This document shows positions 53,271-62,910 of a stretch of 64,000 nucleotides of DNA, one piece after another. Source of the stretch: Utricularia gibba (taxonomy: Eukaryota; Streptophyta; Magnoliopsida; Lamiales; Lentibulariaceae). Every line of letters starts with the position of its first letter. The first letter of the stretch is position 1. The notes beneath the pieces are model-generated. The model saw only the letters and a program-made list of their open reading frames with translations, made no database searches and was not told the DNA's origin. Made by a program: the position numbers and the translations under genes. The DNA lies in the NCBI GenBank assembly GCA_002189035.1, contig CM007992.1, positions 3,286,001 through 3,350,000 on the forward strand, written 5' to 3'.

Positions 53271-54453
53271 ATGGAGGAACACACTACTCTGAAGAAGTTG
53301 GCGGAGGCGTTCAAAGAATTGGCGAGCATTATTGATCAATGTCCCCAAGGAGAAGAGCCCCGGATCGAACTGGGGCAGTTCGCCGGCGCCTGCTCTCTCC
53401 TCTCTCCTCTTTTTCGTTGCCTTGGGATCGCCTTCAAGTTCGCAGAGCTCGATTATGTTGCCAAAGTAATCATTTTATGCTTCTCGGATGAAATCTGTTG
53501 TGGGTGCTCGTGAAATTTGATTGAAAATGATCGAGATGGGTCAAGAATGAATCTTTCTTCTTATTTGGCACAAGAATCTGGACCAGCAAAACGGGAGATG
53601 ATTGATTCACTGTATTTTTATCTGCCGAACTACCTTTGCAGAACTCTTGAAAGTTCACCTCGAACTATATGCTTCGCTTCTTTATTTGCTATGTTTATAG
53701 TCATTCTGACTTCTGAGGTTTGTGCTGCGCTCCATGATAAAGCATTCTTATGGTATGCTTCTATAAAACTTGACATCAGGTAGCCGATCTAGCAGAGGCA
53801 TCAAGATCAATCTCCAATCTCTCAGTGATGATCAATTCGGATGTCGAAGCGAATTGCGTTAGGAAGGCAGGGAGTCATACAAGAAACCTGCTTAGAGTGA
53901 AGCGTGGGCTTGACATGGTTAAGGTGCTGTTTGAGCATATTATCTCTTCACAGTAAGTCTTCAAGAACCTGCAACTCCCTTAAGTTTAAACAGTTACTTA
54001 TCTTGAAAATAATGTTTAGGATCTGCTATTTTCATGAAATGCAGTTACTCTGCATCTGATAAATCAAACTAATCTGAGAATGGTGTTCAAAACTTTTGGA
54101 TAACCAGGGAAAATTCTTTAAGAGATCCTGCTTCAAAAGCTTATGCTCAAGTGTTCGCGCCATACCATGGATGGGCCATCAGGAAGGCTGTGGCTGCAGG
54201 AATGTATGCCCTTCCCACCAAGGCGCAGCTGTTGAATAAGCTTAATGAGGATGGTAAGTTTTGTGAGATAAAAAAGTGGCATTTGACAGTTTTTTTGCGA
54301 CTACATTCAAGAATACTTATGGTTGTTGATACTCTTGATTCTCCAGAAGCATCAGCCATGATTCAGATGCAGAGCTACATAACCTCCTGTAACCCAGTGA
54401 TCAAATACATTGACCAGCTTTTTCTTTCTAGAGAACTGGGGACTGATTGGTGA
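53271..54453 (+). CDS. ACD11: ACD11-type glycolipid transfer protein
   Basis: Exons: 53271-53465, 53780-53952, 54108-54253, 54347-54453. All phases fit and the protein is 206 residues, the family length. The whole protein is a GLTP fold: KKLAEAFKELASII, CSLLSPLFRCLGIAFKFAE, DYVAKVADL with the head-group Asp and Lys, CVRKAGSHTRNLLRVKRGLD with the conserved Arg residues, and VFAPYHGWAIRKAV with the conserved His. The C-terminus is LSRELGTDW. ACD11 moves ceramide-1-phosphate and related sphingolipids between membranes; its loss in Arabidopsis triggers cell death through an NLR. The start MEEHTT matches the family; the upstream Met at 53127 does not. No lesions were found. Confidence 0.94.
53466..53779 (+). 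other. ACD11 intron 1
   Basis: A 314-nt intron between DYVAK (donor GTAATC) and VADLAEA (acceptor ACATCAG). No internal feature was seen. Confidence 0.75.
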
Positions 54454-54608
54454 TGGTGAATTCTTAGATTCATATGCCAGTTTGAGTTCTGGATGCCTCT
54501 CTTAGATTTCTTCTTGAATTCCATGTAACTTCTATTGCCAAGACAAGGGCTTGTGTTCAATGCAGTACACATTCAAAAAATTTCAATAAATCATAGGTTG
54601 CTTGCTGC

Positions 54609-55573
54609 TCATCGTCCATTACTCATCGATGATCGTAGCCGAGCTCGCTCCATCTTCCGCTTTCGCCATTCCTCGAGAGCTGACACCAGTCTCACCCTTG
54701 AAATCATCCATATTCCTACAAAAAGATACATGAAAAGAGAAGGAAGCTTGCCTTTTGTGCTGCCCAGATTGGAATAAGAACGCAAGTCATTCAGCCTGGA
54801 CACGAGGTTTCCTGCAGTAAGCTGCTTAACATCATTTTCCTGAACTTGTTCCTCTTTGACATACACTTGTTCTCTGATTTCTCTTACCTGAACAAAACCA
54901 TACAGTACACAAGATCATCACCGCGAACTCAAAGGCCTGAAAAATCAATCGACTGATGGTACTCTTTTGATTAGATCCACTGGAATCATGGAGCGCCTAA
55001 TGTCTTCTGATTCCTTTATATGCCTGTAAAGAGCTGCACAATATGCGGGAAACCATTATCAGATCTTCAATGCTGCATCTCTAGAAGCACAGCTACCAAA
55101 AGGGGTTTATTTTCCCCAACAGTAACACATGAAAAACAGCAGCAGAAAGGGGATAACCAGGAGTCGTCTCTAAACAGCTAGGATTGAAACGAGACAAATG
55201 TTATTTCCACAAGTGAAAAGGACCGATCAACAAAGAGTAGATTGCCGAGAAACCCACCACTAAATCGCACATGAACACATGAAAAACAGTATAAGAAAGG
55301 GGATAGATAACCAGGAACCGATTCTAAACAACTAGCATTGAAACTAGACAAATGTGCTTTCCATAATTGAAAAGGACCGATCAAGAAAGAGTAGATTGAC
55401 AGGGGAATCAGACCTTGATGAGACGTGGAGCGGAACAAGCATCGGAGAAGGATGAGCGCCGTGATTAGGTTGATTGAGCAGACAATCAGGGTCAAATTCT
55501 TGTAGGACAAACGCCATCTCCCGGTGCCGCTCCTCCACCATTGCTGCTGCTGATGATGCTGTAAACCCTCCAT
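54609..55573 (-). CDS. small single-pass membrane protein with coiled coil, function unknown
   Basis: Exons: 55414-55573, 55033-54963, 54887-54752, 54679-54609 (minus strand), 145 residues. The N-terminus is Gln/His-rich, followed by RWRLSYKNLTLIVCSINLIT and ALILLRCLF as a single TM. Then comes a charged helical stretch (RHIKESEDIRRSM, VREIREQVYVKEEQV, LVSRLNDLRSYSNLG), predicted coiled coil, ending LEEWRKRKMERARLR. The layout is a type II or tail-anchored-like membrane protein with a cytosolic coiled coil. I do not recognise the family. Intron 3 (54680-54751) needs a GC donor (AAAG then GCAAGC). An in-frame Met upstream at 55624 would add 17 residues. Confidence 0.65.
55034..55413 (-). other. 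intron 1 of the small membrane-protein gene
   Basis: A 380-nt intron. It contains an internal tandem-like duplication: two blocks near 55120-55210 and 55285-55385 share ACACATGAAAAACAG, GAAAGGGGATA, ACCAGGA and AAAAGGACCGATCAA words. Confidence 0.6.
55120..55400. repeat. tandem duplication of about 80-110 bp inside an intron
   Basis: The block around 55128-55240 and that around 55275-55400 are clearly homologous (shared AACACATGAAAAACAG, AAAGGGGATA, TAAACA.CTAG.ATTGAAAC and AAAAGGACCGATCAA words). The copies differ by several substitutions, so the duplication is not very recent. Confidence 0.7.
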
Positions 55574-57050
55574 CTTCCTCGCTGAGTCAATAGAAGGAAC
55601 AACTTGCACTGCTCGGCGCTCCACCGATGGCTACCTGAGCTGAGATTGCAGGAATAGGTTCCGGTGCGTTAAAAATTTCAAAGCTTCGATTTTGGGAAAG
55701 GAATAAAATTTTATTAAAGTTAAATGTTATTTTTAATTTTTAATATAATATTTTTGTGTTGTATCTACTAAAAAAAATTATTTTATCATAAATTTAAAAT
55801 ATTAGGTATATGATATCTGAGTTATTACAAATAATTTCTAATTATATTTTGGAAAATTGTATAAGAAATTTGATAATTAAATTTGTACTTAAAAATAAAA
55901 AATTTTAACTTATTTTACTTTTGAATCAAAAAATTTTCTAACCCTATATCCTTTCCAAGTTTAATTTTGAATACAAAATTATGGATAGAAAAGGGTTACA
56001 CGATACTTAAAATGGTAAGTGAATAAACTTCACTCTTCAAATATAAAAATATAATATACATCTTTAAATAAAATCACATAATCCCTTATCTTCATTTAAA
56101 ATCAAATTTTGATTTATAATCTATTTATAGATAGGATAATAAATCTATTATATAAAATATATTTAAATTGAAAAAACTAAATATATAAAAAATATGAATT
56201 ATTAGTAAATGATTAAATCTATTCTTTTCAAAATATGATTTATATTTCTTATTTTTTTAATTTTTATGCATAATTTCAATAATATTCAAAAAGGCTCCAA
56301 CACACACAATACTTTTATGCAAAATCTTATAATCTAAATGAAGAATTTTCATAGAACCTTACAAAAAAAATTCTAATTTTTAATTCAATAAATTAATCTT
56401 GTATTTTCACTTTGGTATAATAATAAAACTATACTAATCAAATCAAATATATTGAAATTATTAATTTTATTTACATCAACCAAATCAAACAGAATTTATT
56501 GAAAATATCATGTCTCTTGCGTTTGATGGGAGGTTAAAAATGGAAACTTTCTAGATGGGAACTTTCTAGATTGATCCTCCTCAGCATCTGTTTTTATCCA
56601 TTTGTGAAGCCTGTTTTGGGGTGTTGCAACTTCCCAAAATAGAAAAGAACTTCCAAAAATAAACACAGGTTCTTCACTTTTGGCAAACTTCAATCAGAAT
56701 CTGCTTCGTTCCATTTCTGTATTCGATGACAATAAGAGATGGGCAACCAACCAAAATAGCAAAGATGTCTATAAGTGTCTGATATCGTCCTTACCGAAGA
56801 TGTAGAGAGCCACAGTTCCTCATAGTCGTAAATGATGCTCCTCAACGCCTTCTTAAAGACACCTGATACGCCCCAGTGAGCAGTCAGTGCACACCAAAAG
56901 GAAGATGAGGGAAGCAATAGCAGTAACTGAAGAACCTGTCACTCACCATTTCCAAACTTATCCAAGTAACTGTTCATCAGGGCTGCCTTGTCGCTCTCAT
57001 CATCCCCACATTCTCGGAGGCTTCCTGAGTTCACAGTAGAAAAGGAGTTG
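55574..57050. other. AT-rich intergenic, NLR 3' flank
   Basis: 55574-55680 is the leader of the small membrane-protein gene. 55690-56500 is AT-rich. 56500-57050 is of mixed composition and probably the 3' UTR of the NLR gene, perhaps with a 3' UTR intron. No further domain was recognised. Confidence 0.5.
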
Positions 57051-59678
57051 TTAGTGAGATACGGGAGTTGCATGGTGGTGAATGTGGGTGGTTTTACCAA
57101 GGACCGGGATGAATTCCACTTGAAAGAGGTCGTTTCCCATGTCCTCCTGTTCTTCGAGTATCTGCATGGCCCAATCCATGATTGCTTTCTGGTGATCTGT
57201 GAGTGTGATTGATTCCAGATCTTGTATACCTCCGAAGCCGTCTGGAAGTTCGGTGAGGAAGGGGCATCCCAAGAGGGAGAGCTTCCTGAGTCTTGGAAAG
57301 GGATCACTGCTTTCATTCCTCCAGCTTGCCCAGAGTTCACAAGAAGCCATTTCAAGTACTCTGAGGTCTGGGAAGTCCCCTTCCTTGATCTCCCACGCGT
57401 CCCCGAACAAAAAATCCTCACTCACCTTAAGCACTTGCAGATTGGGCAATGGACCAATTGCTCTTGTCATATCCTCCCAGGATGCGGCCACGGCGCCTCC
57501 CCGAAGTTTCAGTACTTTCAGACTGGATGGGAAAGTCACGCTGTTCATCTGTGGAAGTTCCATGGGCAAAACTAAGCCTCTTGGTTGTCCGTAGTACCAA
57601 AATATTTTAAGTTTCTCAAGATGGGTGAGATGGCAGAGGTTTTGGAAGTCATATTCAGACCAAAACTCCTGAGTGTGAGCAATGTCATAGCAGAGATCCA
57701 GTGTTTTCAGATTTGGAAACAGTTTCACCATCACTTCTTCAAATTTGAAGTTCCTAACAATGTCGAGAGACGAAAAGTTTTCAAGAGGACAGGTTTCACA
57801 TGTTGGACTGGGCAGGTATGATGCAGGAGCGAAGTCTATTCTTCTTAACTTGGGAATCTTCCAGATTTCCACAGGGAGAATGTGAGATTTGAACTTGCGA
57901 TATCTCACCCCACCGACCCAAATGGCCAACGTCTCAAGATTCTCCAGTTTATGTATCTCCTGCGGAATCTGCAAGCCACACTCCTGTGAAGAGGTCAGTG
58001 TTAAGTGCCTTAGATGACACAGTTTAAGCAGCTCTTGTGGGAACTTTTCAACCACCATAGATCGTGTATGCAATATCCTGAGACGCCCACACCTCTGAAA
58101 CTCAGGCAGCAAATCCCTGTTGTTCTCACCGTAGCAGATTACAGTGCGAAGATAGGGCTGTTTAGCACTCACAAACTGACTCGATTCCCCTGCAAAGAAA
58201 CTAGCCCTGCGTGAAGTGCTCATCTCTGCAATGCTGTTATTATGTTTCCTCTGAAGGAACTTCTCTTCATGAGCTATCTTATGGCTCAAGTCCCTTAGGA
58301 GATCGTGGACTGTGAAACTTTTAGTTTGGCCATTGAATCCCTTGCCAGTGGAGATTATGAGATTTCTCTTGAGGAGTTCCTCCACACATTCATAAGCTGT
58401 TTGTTCAATATCCATGGATGAGTTTTTCCCCCTGAGGAATCCTTCTGCTACCCAGCAAGTTAAAAGCCATTTAACACGAAAGTCAAAGCTCTTTGGATAA
58501 ACACTCAAGTACAGAAAGCATGGTCTCAGATAATGAGGTAGGTGCTGATAACTCAACGCAAAAATCTTCAAGATGTGATCATCACTTGATTCAATAGCTT
58601 CAGTTACGTCTTCTGCTATCTTCTCCCATGAATCTCTACTCTGATTCATGTTCACAAGAATACCAGCAATGACAACAATGGCGAGAGGAAGCCCACTACA
58701 TCCCTTTGCTATCCTCTTGCCGACCTCTTCTAGCTCCGGAGGGCAATGGCTATCTCCAAACACCTTGTACTCGAGCATACTCCAGCTCTTCTCCATGTCC
58801 ATGAGCTGCAGTTGGTAGATGGAACTGGATTGCTTAGTATAAAGTGCCACATCTTGGAGGCGTGTAGTCAACAGTATCCTGCTTCTGTTCCTGTCATCTC
58901 GTAGGCGTGACTGCACTTCATCCCATGCACTCAAATCCCATATATCATCGAGGACGATGAGATATCTCTTACCATACAAGAGATGGTTAACTTGGACGCC
59001 TAAATCTCTAATGCTGACATCCATGTCTTCTGATGGATTCTCAACTCCTAATATGGCCAAGAGAATGGCTTTGACATTGTAGCTCTGAGAAACTGCAACC
59101 CACCTGCAAAGATCAAAGTGTCTGTGCATCCCTTTACTATCAAACATAGAATAAACAGCTCTGGCTAGAGCAGTTTTCCCTATTCCGCCCATGCCAACCA
59201 CAGGTATAGTGCGCAGTTCAGAAGAATGATCAACAAGGCGATTAATGATTTCTGTGAAGTGATCTTCAAAACCGATAAGCTTGTCGTGGGTTTGATCAGG
59301 AGGAGGAGGTTGATCTTCAGTACCATCTATCTCCACCTCCCTCCTCATTTCATCCACAACAGAGTCGATGATTTCAACCACCTTGTTCATTTCAAGGAAG
59401 AAAGCTTGCTTTTCATTCAAGGTGATCCCTTCATTCCAAACTGTTTCTGAGATGTAGTCCTCGATGATTGACTCGGCTTCGTTTGCGGCGTCGTGGATCT
59501 TTGATTCCCACTTGGAAACTTTCCGAGGAGAACTATCGAACACCTCCTGTAAGAAGATGAGATTTTGCTGGAGAGATTGAAGGATCTTACCATGATGATC
59601 TCGAATCTGATATTGATTCCTTTGGATGAAATCTTTTAGGGTTTGCCCAAGAGAAATCAAAACAGCATAAGCCGCCAT
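57051..59678 (-). CDS. CC-NB-LRR disease-resistance protein (R1B-like), single exon
   Basis: An uninterrupted frame of 875 residues. The N-terminal coiled coil spans about 1-120. The NB-ARC shows the P-loop VGMGGIGKTA (about 161-170), kinase 2 YLIVLDDIWD (about 239-248), RNBS-B SRILLTTR (about 266-273), GLPLA (about 329-333) and a VHD at about 457-459 in place of the common MHD. The C-terminal half holds diverged LRRs (for example LPNLQVLKVSE and FPRLRKLSLLG). These are the marks of a functional plant NLR immune receptor of the R1/R1B type. The effector is unknown. It sits apart from other NLRs in this window. The VHD variant is common in this group. Frame and motifs are complete, so it is likely a working gene. 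Confidence 0.93.
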   Translation of the reverse strand: MAAYAVLISLGQTLKDFIQRNQYQIRDHHGKILQSLQQNLIFLQEVFDSSPRKVSKWESKIHDAANEAESIIEDYISETVWNEGITLNEKQAFFLEMNKVVEIIDSVVDEMRREVEIDGTEDQPPPPDQTHDKLIGFEDHFTEIINRLVDHSSELRTIPVVGMGGIGKTALARAVYSMFDSKGMHRHFDLCRWVAVSQSYNVKAILLAILGVENPSEDMDVSIRDLGVQVNHLLYGKRYLIVLDDIWDLSAWDEVQSRLRDDRNRSRILLTTRLQDVALYTKQSSSIYQLQLMDMEKSWSMLEYKVFGDSHCPPELEEVGKRIAKGCSGLPLAIVVIAGILVNMNQSRDSWEKIAEDVTEAIESSDDHILKIFALSYQHLPHYLRPCFLYLSVYPKSFDFRVKWLLTCWVAEGFLRGKNSSMDIEQTAYECVEELLKRNLIISTGKGFNGQTKSFTVHDLLRDLSHKIAHEEKFLQRKHNNSIAEMSTSRRASFFAGESSQFVSAKQPYLRTVICYGENNRDLLPEFQRCGRLRILHTRSMVVEKFPQELLKLCHLRHLTLTSSQECGLQIPQEIHKLENLETLAIWVGGVRYRKFKSHILPVEIWKIPKLRRIDFAPASYLPSPTCETCPLENFSSLDIVRNFKFEEVMVKLFPNLKTLDLCYDIAHTQEFWSEYDFQNLCHLTHLEKLKIFWYYGQPRGLVLPMELPQMNSVTFPSSLKVLKLRGGAVAASWEDMTRAIGPLPNLQVLKVSEDFLFGDAWEIKEGDFPDLRVLEMASCELWASWRNESSDPFPRLRKLSLLGCPFLTELPDGFGGIQDLESITLTDHQKAIMDWAMQILEEQEDMGNDLFQVEFIPVLGKTTHIHHHATPVSH

Positions 59679-60360
59679 ATTCGAACCAACTTCTAGTAAG
59701 TTCCTACCAGAAAGAACAATGCCATCATCAGTTTTTCTGATAAACAGCTACAAATACAAGGAGCTCGTAAAGAAAAACCTGGCCCTGGTTCTGGAATCCT
59801 GAACTCGGAATCCAATGTCGACAAAACGTGCTGGTAGTGGAGACTGGTCGGCTGAATCAGGGACCGGCCATCGTCGACACTGCTGACTTTTCTCGCGAAT
59901 CCAGACTTTTCACACCACAATGTGCATCTCCCATGTGTTCGAAGTTTTGCAAGGGATTACGTGTGGACGAACTCTTGAGTTGCCATGACAAGAACCATCA
60001 CATGATTCACCAAAACTGAGAACAATGATTCCCAGGCAAGGGAAAGGGGGCAAAAAAGTGAAGCCACATGGCAAATGGGACAAGAAAAAATCAAGTGCAG
60101 TGTGGGTGGAGTAGTCCCAAATCCTTGCTGTTCTTACATAAATCAGTTGACTCGCATCCTCTGGTAATCAAAATCAGACAACCACCTACGTTATCTTCTT
60201 CAGTCAGCTGTTTCCAAGTGGGCAGATGTTTTACAGCTGTGGTTTTCTAGTGTGTCTGTGCTACTAGCTTCAACTGCCCTCAGTAATCTGCACGTTTTTT
60301 TCAAACAAAGCAAGATTTGAGTTCCGATGCTTTTCAGAAACCACAAACAAATCAAATTAC
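59679..60360 (-). promoter_or_regulatory. NLR promoter/leader and 3' flank of the PDLP-like gene
   Basis: The probable NLR leader, then spacer to the PDLP-like gene. The frame continuing below 60361 from the PDLP TM domain appears to be 3' UTR or an unrecognised last exon. No other gene is supported. Confidence 0.5.
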
Positions 60361-61407
60361 CATCTTTTTGCTTCATCAATCCTCTTGCAAACAACAAGCA
60401 AATTACAAGGAACCCAACTCCTGCTCCTTCTAGTATTATAGCCACAGTTCTTCCTGTATTTGACCCTAACCCAGACCCTGCCCCTGTTTTCATCAAAACG
60501 GGTCCTTCTTCCAAGTTCAATAAAGAATACTAGATTTTGGACCACATGATATTATACGGCCAAATCATAGACATTAAGCAAGCAGAGTAGCATTAATAGC
60601 ATTAATATGCCTTATGAAAAGGCCGAAGAAGAGTAAGAAGAAAAAGATGGAGAAGATGGTGTTGATGATGACGAAGAAGATGAAGATGGGTCTACCAGGA
60701 ACTCCATTTGGGTAGTAACTGTAACTAATGAAGCATTTTTGAAGATAGACCTAAGCAGAAGCTGAGCTCCCACACCTGAGCTCTTTGAACAGCAGTTTTC
60801 ACACACTCCAAAATCAAAGATTCCAACAACATTTTCACATTGCCCCATGGCATAAATGGATTGGTAGCTTGAAGCATAGAAACCACTGATACCACTGCTA
60901 CTCATCCCATTTCAAGAGAAGACAGCTGTGTCTCTTCTCTCCTCAAACCCTACTCCTCCCACATTTTTCCCACTACAGATATTGTAAGCATCTCCATCCC
61001 AGAAATCTGAGGAAACCCTGAAATCTCATAAAGCATATAGCAACACAAAAGCCGAACTCTTGCCGCCATAGGCTTTGTTTATAATTATTGGTAACCTACT
61101 CACACAGTTATAGCATTCAACATTAGAAATGTCACCACTGCATTGAAAAAGGCCGCTTATTGTGGTCTGCCCACTCCCGGCATTCGCCTTGAAAAACCTC
61201 ACCGTTGACGACTGTGAAATGAGAGTCCCAAACACACACGCCAGCCCCTGGGAATAAACCCCCGTTGGATCTGATAAACTCTGTTTTGCGCATCCTTCAT
61301 ACACCAAAGTAGTGTACTCTGTCGCAGAATACGAAATGGGGTGACCTGAAAAACAGCGAAAATTGCTAGACAACGAAGAAGATATGATAACAAGAGAGGA
61401 AGCCCAT
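60361..61407 (-). pseudogene. PDLP-like DUF26 receptor-like protein, multiply disrupted
   Basis: All family parts are present in order but in different frames. The first DUF26 runs from YEGCAKQSLSDP through the Cys motif LFQCSGDISNVECYNC and AARV. Next come SGFPQISGMEML, FEERRDTA, YASSYQSIYAMGQCEN, ECVKTAVQRAQ, KCFISYSYYPNG and a Ser-rich linker, then GLGSNTGRTVAII and a TM (VGFLVICLLFARGL). One-base additions at CCC 61403-61405 (start, giving MGLPLLLSYLLRC), G4 61338-61341 and A2 60986-60987 repair three breaks like those in other genes here. But a two-base gap near 60795, an in-frame TAG nearby, and an unresolved shift near 61065 remain. PDLPs regulate plasmodesmal callose and defence signalling. 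It may be a true pseudogene with added sequence errors. Confidence 0.65.
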
Positions 61408-62910
61408 TCTCAATCCCCTTGAGGATTCACGGCATATTTTATTTTTTCCTTTTCCCACCTGAAGATGGCTTTAGCCGTTTAGGGAACAAGACTTCATTGA
61501 ATGCCGGACCAGCCGGCAGGAATTCCTGGTTTCTAGTGGCTTTTAAACCAGAGAAGAAGAGCAACAGCAAAAAAAGGACGCACCTTTTCCCTTTTCCTCC
61601 ATTCCCCCACTCTACCAGGCACTGTAGTACGCAAATTCTTTTCCACAGAATCTTAACTCCTTTTTCCTTTTTTTTTCCAACTTAAAAAAAAGGTTTTTTC
61701 CGTACATCACAACCGTTATTTATTCCAATGGGCCTAATGTAAAAGCCCATAATACACGGTAAATGGGCCACTAAAAAATGCCTCCATTTTATTCACATGC
61801 AAAATACCATTACTAATAAAAGCAATAGCTACTGAAAATCCCGACAGTTACAATGTGTCATCAAATTCTGTTAAGTTCGTTACCGTACGGTAATTTCCTG
61901 TATTTCATTTCTTTTTTATTTAACCAAAAAAAAAAAAACTAAACCAACCAAAATTCCAAGTCATCCGGAATATCGCGCACGGCCGGCGCTTCAGGCCAAC
62001 TCCGAGGTATGCACAAATATCTCTATCCATGTCTGCCTTTCAAAAAAACAAAAAAACAAAAAAGAAAACCCTTTTTTGGTAACTATTTAATTATCCATGG
62101 CTCCATGCAAATGATTGCTCAGCCCTAAATCCAATCCCCACCACACGCTGCAAACACACATGGTCGTCGCCTTCCTTCACCACAGACCGAAGCTCCCTCC
62201 TCCTCCTCCGTCTCCTCCGGTGGTATGTTGTAGGATTGGTGATGGCGAGAGAAGGGTCGCCGCCATTGGATGAGATTCTGATGATGGTGAACCATCTGAT
62301 TCTTTGTGTGTGTGTTTGGTTCTGATTCTTGTGTTTCTCTATATCGTGTGTGTTCCTTGTTTGTGTTTGTCTCGCATCGCATCGGGTCGGGTCGGATCGG
62401 ATTGATTCATTTACGGGTTTTCGAGAGGTGCCCTTTTTTGTTGTTGAATGGATGAATAGGGTTTGAGCCTCGAATGTGTGTTTTCGGGGTGGAATGGATG
62501 GAATGTACGAGCATGTGAATCACGTTTTTTTTTCTTGAAGTATATGATATGATACACGTGAGAATAATGCGGTATTTATGTCATTGTAGTAAGGGGTGGG
62601 GGCATTTATGTCATTATGCAATTTAATTTTTAATAAAATGAATTATGCGTATTCATTTTAATATACGTAACATGTGTTCATTGTGCGACAATTGCCGGAT
62701 TTAGATGGATAGCATGCTGTAAATGGAGTGGGGTTAGAATGTGTTTTTACAATTCTACCCATGAGTCAACTGGGTGCGTGCATGTAATTAATTATTATTA
62801 AGCATGCTGTAAATGGAACATGTGTTCCGTACTCCCCGGCAAAATAGGAGCACGTGAGGTTTGGCATTCCGTACATCCCTGAAGTTTGGTTCACTTGTCC
62901 CTAGAACGAG
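61408..62910. other. divergent intergenic region between PDLP-like (-) and CCT (+) genes
   Basis: Holds promoters for both flanking genes. 62100-62460 is of mixed composition with CT-rich and GA-rich tracts (CTCCTCCTCCTCCGTCTCCTC). A minus-strand frame at 62125-62382 is Glu-rich because it is antisense to the CT tract and is not credited. No gene is supported. Confidence 0.5.

Noticed and set aside
62125-62382. Minus-strand 85-codon frame rich in Glu, Thr and His
   Set aside because: It is antisense to a CT-rich leader-like tract and shows no domain or splice context.
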